From a virus: DNA of 25,522 bases. The notes under the pieces are model-generated. The model was not told the DNA's origin. It was given only the letters and a program-made list of their open reading frames with translations, and searched no databases. Of the stretch, positions 21,874 to 25,522 are shown one piece after another. Position numbers and translations under genes: made by a program. How positions within the stretch are numbered: the stretch's first letter is position 1; every line of letters starts with the position of its first letter. Where the stretch lies: IMG/VR virus record IMGVR_UViG_3300025873_000041, positions 1 through 25,522 of that record. One strand, written 5' to 3'.

Positions 21874-22315
21874 CCAGGTCCACCACCGGACCATCAATCA
21901 TTGGAGAGATCACACGATCTGCATCTTCAATCTCTTTCCGTAATTCTTCAACGCTCAAGATTTCGCTATCTGCTTCCACCGAGACCGACAGTGACATTTC
22001 ACGACGATAACCATGACGACGTTCAAGCATCCATGCTGCGGCTTGCCAGGATCCTTCCATAGCTGCATTCTGTATCAGTGCGAGCGACTTGATAGCAGAT
22101 TGAGACTCCGCTTGATCAACATCACGAACAAATTCAGCAAAGTCAGATTCCTGGTCTTGATCTCGTCTTCCTCTACTCATCCAGGATTGTAATGTTCTGA
22201 GTGGGATCCCTGCGTATGCGGATGCTATCTCTCTTGTACTTCCAACCCTTGTCGCCTCGATTACTCGCTTTTTTCTGTCTGCTGTGAATTTACTTGGTCG
22301 CCCCGGTTTTCCCAT
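21866..22315 (-). CDS. terS: Terminase small subunit
   Basis: Binds the packaging site and guides TerL. The 149-residue protein has the common opening GKPGRPSKFTADRKKRVIEA followed by an HTH (REIASAYAGIPLRTLQSWMS, about 28-47), then an acidic helical oligomerisation region (SDFAEFVRDVDQAESQSAIK) and AAAWMLERRHGYRRE, which is usual for this group. The ATG at 22315 is preferred over an in-frame GTG at 22324 because AGGTGAAGG lies at proper distance. It overlaps the 3' end of the TAGT glycosyltransferase gene by 26 bases and the start of TerL by 8, so modification and packaging genes are translationally linked. Confidence 0.88.
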   Translation of the reverse strand: MGKPGRPSKFTADRKKRVIEATRVGSTREIASAYAGIPLRTLQSWMSRGRRDQDQESDFAEFVRDVDQAESQSAIKSLALIQNAAMEGSWQAAAWMLERRHGYRREMSLSVSVEADSEILSVEELRKEIEDADRVISPMIDGPVVDLDD

Positions 22316-23225
22316 TGCCTTCACCTTTTCTGTGCAGTCCCATCCCGTAATTATTCGGTGTTTTCTCTACGTCATAATCCTCGCGACGGAGCAGTTTGTT
22401 TCTCTTGAATGGTCTATAGTCCACATGGTGATGGACACGACCGAATCTGAATACTACTTTTGAAACGTCAGGATGAGCATCAACCAGCATTTGTGATTTG
22501 GCTACAGTCCCGGTTTTTGAGTATTTTTCTCCTTTTGCCCTGTCTTCTGGCACATATATCTCTTCGGTATTTCCTCCTTTCATTATTTGGGTGGGCGTTT
22601 TTTGTTGTAAAAAGGCATTGAATAAAACAGTACACCAACCGGCTTTCAGCATATCCAGGGAAAGAATGGTGTCTTCGTTATACCGACCACGCCAACGAAA
22701 AGGCACATCATTTCTTATGAAATTACAGCTATATATTCGCCTGTTGGCAACGAACGGTGGGTATACATCTCGCGACGGGCAAAACATAAAATACTGTGGA
22801 CCTGCCATTGCGATATTTTTATACCGTTTACAAAAATCCTCCATGGCAAAAAAGATTGCACGGTCGCTCACTCGGATCCTTCTATTTTTGTGGAACCTGT
22901 AGAATGATCGAATGTTGTCATCCATAGTCCAGTGATAATCATGGCCGCTCGCAATCGAATGGTCCCAAATGAAGTTTCGGGCTGGTCCCGCACCAGTGCC
23001 CATATTGTCGGTGCCGAAGTCATCCAATAGATCATACTTTTCTTTGTATGTCAGATCCATGCAGAGCAGCTTTTTCTTGTCCACTCCGTTTTCCCGATAG
23101 TAGTCGTATTCCTGGGGCTCGATTACCAATAGATAATCGATACCGATAGAATCAAAATACCGCGCGGTTAGTCTTCTCTCTATTTCCGCTCGGCCTTTGC
23201 TCGGTATGTAAATCGGAGGAATCAA
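22290..23225 (-). CDS. TET-associated glycosyltransferase (TAGT)-like DNA-base glycosyltransferase
   Basis: The 311-residue protein matches phage TAGTs in order: an opening YIPSKGRA (6-13), LLVIEPQEYDYYRENG (32-47), GPARNFIWDH (80-89), the metal-binding WTMDDNI (99-105; D102, D103), RWRGRYNEDTILSLDMLKAG (177-196) with E184/D185 as possible catalytic residues, and the C-terminal HHHVDYRPFKRN. In the known systems such enzymes attach sugars to hydroxymethylated cytosines made by a phage TET-like oxygenase. No such oxygenase or DNA cytosine methyltransferase is seen in this window. The TTG start (23225) overlaps the ParB stop by four bases and has GGAGG 10 bases upstream. It overlaps TerS downstream, linking it to packaging. 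A sugar transfer to another target cannot be excluded. Confidence 0.85.
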   Translation of the reverse strand: MIPPIYIPSKGRAEIERRLTARYFDSIGIDYLLVIEPQEYDYYRENGVDKKKLLCMDLTYKEKYDLLDDFGTDNMGTGAGPARNFIWDHSIASGHDYHWTMDDNIRSFYRFHKNRRIRVSDRAIFFAMEDFCKRYKNIAMAGPQYFMFCPSRDVYPPFVANRRIYSCNFIRNDVPFRWRGRYNEDTILSLDMLKAGWCTVLFNAFLQQKTPTQIMKGGNTEEIYVPEDRAKGEKYSKTGTVAKSQMLVDAHPDVSKVVFRFGRVHHHVDYRPFKRNKLLRREDYDVEKTPNNYGMGLHRKGEGNGKTGATK

Positions 23226-23872
23226 TACCTATAATCCTCCGTCTTGTCCCAATCCTTTTTCGGATACCAAATACTCTTGGTGTTTTCATTCACTTTCTGG
23301 TCGAGTAGTTTTGCAAATTCACTTATTGCAGCAACGTCATCAAAATGAATAATTACGTGGGCGAACGACTTTTTGTCTTCATTCTCATATTCGGGCATTC
23401 CAACCCATTCCTCCCATGGATCGTTGACCCCATCTTCCTTTTCAAGAAACAAATTGGTCAATTCATCCTTACTGAATCCGATGCTTGAAAGATCAACGTC
23501 TTTCTCTTTCAGATCCGCCAATAACCCTGGCAAAATGTTGTTGTCCCAAGATGATAGCTCGGCAGTTTTGTTATCTGCGATTGCATACGCAGCGGCTTTG
23601 TCATCATCGAAGTCAGCGAAGACAACCCTTGCCTTTTTTCTCCCCAAAAGTCGGCAAGCCTTCCACCTTGTATGTCCCGCCATTATTCTATTACTGCTCA
23701 GTTGTACGATAATCGGAGCGACAAAACCGAACAACTTGATACTCGCTGCCAGTGTTTCTACAGCCTCATCATTATGGCGAGGGTTTTTCTCCCATGGGAA
23801 AATGTCCTCGATTGGCACCCAAGACATTTGGTCTTCAAGAGCGACAAAATTATGTTCTTGTTCCTGTTCCAT
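23222..23872 (-). CDS. ParB/Srx-like domain protein
   Basis: The 216-residue protein has the ParB N-terminal core: VPIEDIFPWEKNPRHNDEAV (19-38), ETLAASIKLFGFVAPIIV (39-56), the signature-like IMAGHTRWKACRLLG (63-77) and AIADNKTAELSSWD (97-110). This domain binds or hydrolyses nucleotides in ParB and related proteins; in phages it is often found with DNA methyltransferases and base-modification genes, where its role is unclear. The start at ATG 23872 is preferred because AAGGAG lies 10 bases before it and it follows the methyltransferase stop by 7 bases. The C-terminal half is acidic and unassigned. It is not a partition protein by context, as no ParA is present. Confidence 0.86.
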   Translation of the reverse strand: MEQEQEHNFVALEDQMSWVPIEDIFPWEKNPRHNDEAVETLAASIKLFGFVAPIIVQLSSNRIMAGHTRWKACRLLGRKKARVVFADFDDDKAAAYAIADNKTAELSSWDNNILPGLLADLKEKDVDLSSIGFSKDELTNLFLEKEDGVNDPWEEWVGMPEYENEDKKSFAHVIIHFDDVAAISEFAKLLDQKVNENTKSIWYPKKDWDKTEDYRY

Positions 23873-23879
23873 ATCAATA

Positions 23880-24527
23880 CTACTCCTTGAGCCAACTGCC
23901 TGTGAGATTCCAACCGCTCTCAAATGTTGGTCTAATTATGGGGCTGAACCCATTCATTTCAATTTTGGTCATTATTCCTTCTGCCCATCTTTTCCAGGGC
24001 TTTCCGACTATCGGATGGAATTCCAGAATAATAGCCCGTAACTGTGGTTGAATTATTTCGTACCCATATTCAGCACCCTCAACATCGATTTTGACTACCG
24101 TCGCGTCTTTTACTGCTTCCTCATATCGTATTGTTGGTACCTTGATCCGTTTGAATTTACCGCGTGATTTTGCAATGCTATTCGTAACGCCAATCCCTTT
24201 TGATATAAAGAATTCAACAAACGGGTCATCATTCCCTACAACAGCCAAATTGAATAATTGCATTTTCGGCTGGCGATTCATCGATAAAATCTTGAACGTA
24301 TGCGGTGTCGGTTCAAATGATAGGACTTGTTTTGCTCCGTTTTTAGCGGCCCAGATCGAATACTCCCCAACATAAGCACCTATATCTGCAACAACATCTG
24401 TATCAAATAGTTTGATGCTTTTGCATTCTCGCATTCCATTTGTAAAGGGTTTCGACGCCTTTTTGCTTCTCATTGCATAATGGCCGCCAGTAGTAGGGTT
24501 TTTGACCCATATCGGTGGATTATCCAC
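23880..24527 (-). CDS. FkbM-family SAM-dependent methyltransferase
   Basis: The 215-residue protein has the class I methyltransferase motif I VVADIGAYVGEYS (45-57), FEPTPHTFKILSMN (71-84) and VVKIDVEGAEYGYE (144-157), which together are diagnostic of FkbM-type O-methyltransferases. These normally methylate hydroxyl groups on sugars or polyketides. Next to a TAGT glycosyltransferase, a plausible role is methylating the sugar added to DNA; this is inference. The GTG at 24527 overlaps the previous gene by 8 bases and has GGTGA close upstream; ATG 24473 is a later alternative that would still keep motif I. It is translationally coupled to the ParB-like gene. Confidence 0.87.
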   Translation of the reverse strand: MDNPPIWVKNPTTGGHYAMRSKKASKPFTNGMRECKSIKLFDTDVVADIGAYVGEYSIWAAKNGAKQVLSFEPTPHTFKILSMNRQPKMQLFNLAVVGNDDPFVEFFISKGIGVTNSIAKSRGKFKRIKVPTIRYEEAVKDATVVKIDVEGAEYGYEIIQPQLRAIILEFHPIVGKPWKRWAEGIMTKIEMNGFSPIIRPTFESGWNLTGSWLKE

Positions 24528-24792
24528 AAGTCACCATCAGAAACAAGCAAACTACAACACAAGCGAAGACACCACCGATGCGAAGTGGATCCAATCGCGG
24601 AGGGTTTGAAAGCGTTGGTCCTGGTTGGGGTGGATCCCATGGATCGGGATCTGGGGACCATGTTCGGACTTCGGGGTATTCATTCACCCGCTGTTTAGAT
24701 AATGCAACCTCGAAAGGAGATAGCAGAAGAACAGCTTTTTCCCCGTTTTTATCAACCCCGCAGTAATAGCGGTATTCGCTCAGTTGCTTCAT
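24520..24792 (-). CDS. Small proline-rich, C-terminally membrane-anchored protein
   Basis: 90 residues. After an N-terminal part with no recognised fold comes a stretch rich in proline and aspartate (SPDPDPWDPPQPGP), then a C-terminal hydrophobic segment GGVFACVVVCLFLMVTCG that could anchor the protein in the membrane with its N-terminus in the cytoplasm. No family is recognised. The ATG at 24792 overlaps the upstream gene stop by four bases (ATGA), which decides the start. Its stop lies inside the start of the FkbM gene. It is carried in the same operon as the modification genes but does not look like an enzyme. Confidence 0.65.
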   Translation of the reverse strand: MKQLSEYRYYCGVDKNGEKAVLLLSPFEVALSKQRVNEYPEVRTWSPDPDPWDPPQPGPTLSNPPRLDPLRIGGVFACVVVCLFLMVTCG

Positions 24793-25040
24793 TTGGGCAC
24801 TTCGACCCAGCAATCCACACAACTACCGAAAAGGATCAATCGGGTTCGCTCGTATTTAACCGGATCTCCACCACCGTTTTTTGCCGGTGGATTTACATTG
24901 ACTGAATAGTCATTCCCTTCTGGGATCTTCAATAATCGCGACGAACCATCTTGAGCCCAGAATACGTTTTTCTCTTTTGCTACAGCGTCGAGCGCAATCC
25001 GGTGAGTAATCTTCGCCAACAACATTGGGGTGATTTTCAT
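24789..25040 (-). CDS. Hypothetical protein, 83 aa
   Basis: Unknown function. A helical N-terminus (MKITPMLLAKITHRIALDAV) precedes a probably beta-structured part (RLLKIPEGNDYSVNVNPP) with a Gly-rich turn and a final RLILFGSCVDCWVEV that holds a CxxC. The single CxxC is not enough to call a zinc site. The ATG overlaps the stop of the ribbon-helix-helix gene by four bases (25037-25040) and its own stop overlaps the next ATG, so it is firmly inside a translationally coupled operon, which is the best evidence that it is real. Confidence 0.7.
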   Translation of the reverse strand: MKITPMLLAKITHRIALDAVAKEKNVFWAQDGSSRLLKIPEGNDYSVNVNPPAKNGGGDPVKYERTRLILFGSCVDCWVEVPK

Positions 25041-25267
25041 TTCTCTACCTCCAATGTTTCCAATGTTTCCAGGAACCTATCCAGTGCAAGCCTGACGATC
25101 CCTCCTCTGGACAGTGAGCGATCCTGGTTAATTAAGTCATCCATAATTTTGATAGTAGATGCTTTGAACCGAACAGACATTGTCCATCTTCGGTCTTCTG
25201 GATTGTGCATCGGTCTTCCACCACGGGTTCCCGCGCGGATAAGCAGTTTGTCTTCCTCGGTCAGCAT
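25037..25267 (-). CDS. Ribbon-helix-helix (CopG/Arc-like) DNA-binding protein
   Basis: The 76-residue protein contains a short strand RWTMSVRFKAS (27-37), helix TIKIMDDLINQ and helix SRGGIVRLALDRFLETL, the strand-helix-helix layout of Arc/MetJ/CopG regulators that dimerise and bind DNA with the strand. It is probably a transcriptional regulator. A GAGGGAG ribosome binding site lies 6 bases before the ATG at 25267. Upstream, the minus strand reads TATGATACAGTAACAC, similar to a sequence before the exonuclease gene (about 3272-3289), which might be a shared operator, possibly for this protein; that link is speculative. Confidence 0.78.
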   Translation of the reverse strand: MLTEEDKLLIRAGTRGGRPMHNPEDRRWTMSVRFKASTIKIMDDLINQDRSLSRGGIVRLALDRFLETLETLEVEK

Positions 25268-25308
25268 TTCTTCTCCCTCGTGTTACTGTATCATAGTTCA
25301 GTTGATTT

Positions 25309-25522
25309 TCAAAATGGAATTATGGTCACATCACCACTTTTGATCTTATCGAGCAATCTGGTCCGGTTTTTAGTCCCCCAATGAGATGGACGCCCATGAC
25401 CATTTGACTCCGACCAAGCTGCAACAGCGTCATAGCCTCCGAACTCAGAGACCGCTGCACAGAAAGATTTTCGATCTTCCTCCCAAGATGGATGATGGGT
25501 TGGAGCCCCATTTTCTGGTTCT
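25309..25522 (-). CDS. Hypothetical protein, 3'-terminal fragment cut by the window edge
   Basis: The frame is open from the right edge of the window to a TGA at 25309-25311 and codes for the last 70 residues of a protein whose start lies outside. The visible part reads ENGAPTHHPSWEEDRKSFCA, then AVSEFGGYDAVAAWSESNGH and GRPSHWGTKNRTRLLDKIKS. It is polar, with tryptophan and histidine spaced along it. The family is not recognised. The choice of frame over overlapping ones rests on its composition and on the 41-base gap to the next gene, which leaves room for that gene's upstream signals. Confidence 0.55.
   Translation of the reverse strand, partial: EPENGAPTHHPSWEEDRKSFCAAVSEFGGYDAVAAWSESNGHGRPSHWGTKNRTRLLDKIKSGDVTIIPF

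Noticed and set aside
23373-24041. A 222-codon open frame on the plus strand
   Set aside because: It is antisense to the ParB-like and FkbM genes, both of which have clear family motifs; serine-rich antisense composition.

Overview
This window is a contiguous piece of a tailed double-stranded DNA phage (or prophage-like) genome with siphovirus architecture. The evidence is a nearly complete HK97-type head module, a long-tail module (tail tube, two-frame tail chaperone, 796-residue tape measure, distal tail and hub proteins) and a terminase pair. No integrase, CI-like repressor, tRNA, rRNA or CRISPR array is visible. The host cannot be named from the sequence. Genes are densely packed with ATGA/GTGA/TGATG stop-start overlaps, and GTG and TTG starts are common.

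Layout, left to right. (1) 1-600: two copies, on the minus strand, of a conserved single-gene promoter cassette; one drives a small hypothetical gene (141-503) that ends in an intrinsic terminator. (2) 600-3112, minus strand: a replication/modification operon with a winged-helix, lambda-O-like initiator carrying iteron-like repeats inside its own gene, a second HTH protein, a phage N6-adenine methyltransferase and a small membrane/coiled-coil protein; a tiny plus-strand membrane ORF sits in a gap of this operon. (3) 3113-3310: divergent control region with two strong inverted repeats. (4) 3311-5640, plus strand: a DnaQ-like exonuclease followed by small unknown genes, three of them behind copies of the same promoter cassette and two followed by GCCC-TTCG-GGGC type terminators. 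(5) 5641-5814: convergent intergenic region, G-rich, with a hairpin. (6) 5815-22315, minus strand: the late operon, read right to left as TerS, TerL, portal, MuF-like minor capsid protein, HK97 protease, capsid, connector, tail completion, tail terminator, DUF2341-like protein, tail tube, chaperones, tape measure, distal tail, hub, L,D-transpeptidase-like lytic enzyme and an unknown protein. A RusA-family resolvase lies inside it on the opposite strand. (7) 22290-25522, minus strand, upstream of and overlapping the terminase: a TET-associated-type glycosyltransferase (TAGT), a ParB-like protein and an FkbM-family methyltransferase, preceded by small genes including a ribbon-helix-helix regulator.

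The most interesting observations are: a likely DNA hypermodification cassette fused transcriptionally to the packaging genes, with the expected base oxygenase not in the window; five promoter cassettes with fixed 16-bp spacers and CTTC/GAAG arms that bracket the promoter, probably a coordinated early regulon; a probable origin inside the initiator gene; and two candidate recoding sites, a +1 shift in the tail chaperone and a -1 slip on an A10 tract between portal and MuF protein. All functions come from motif recognition by eye; no database search was run.
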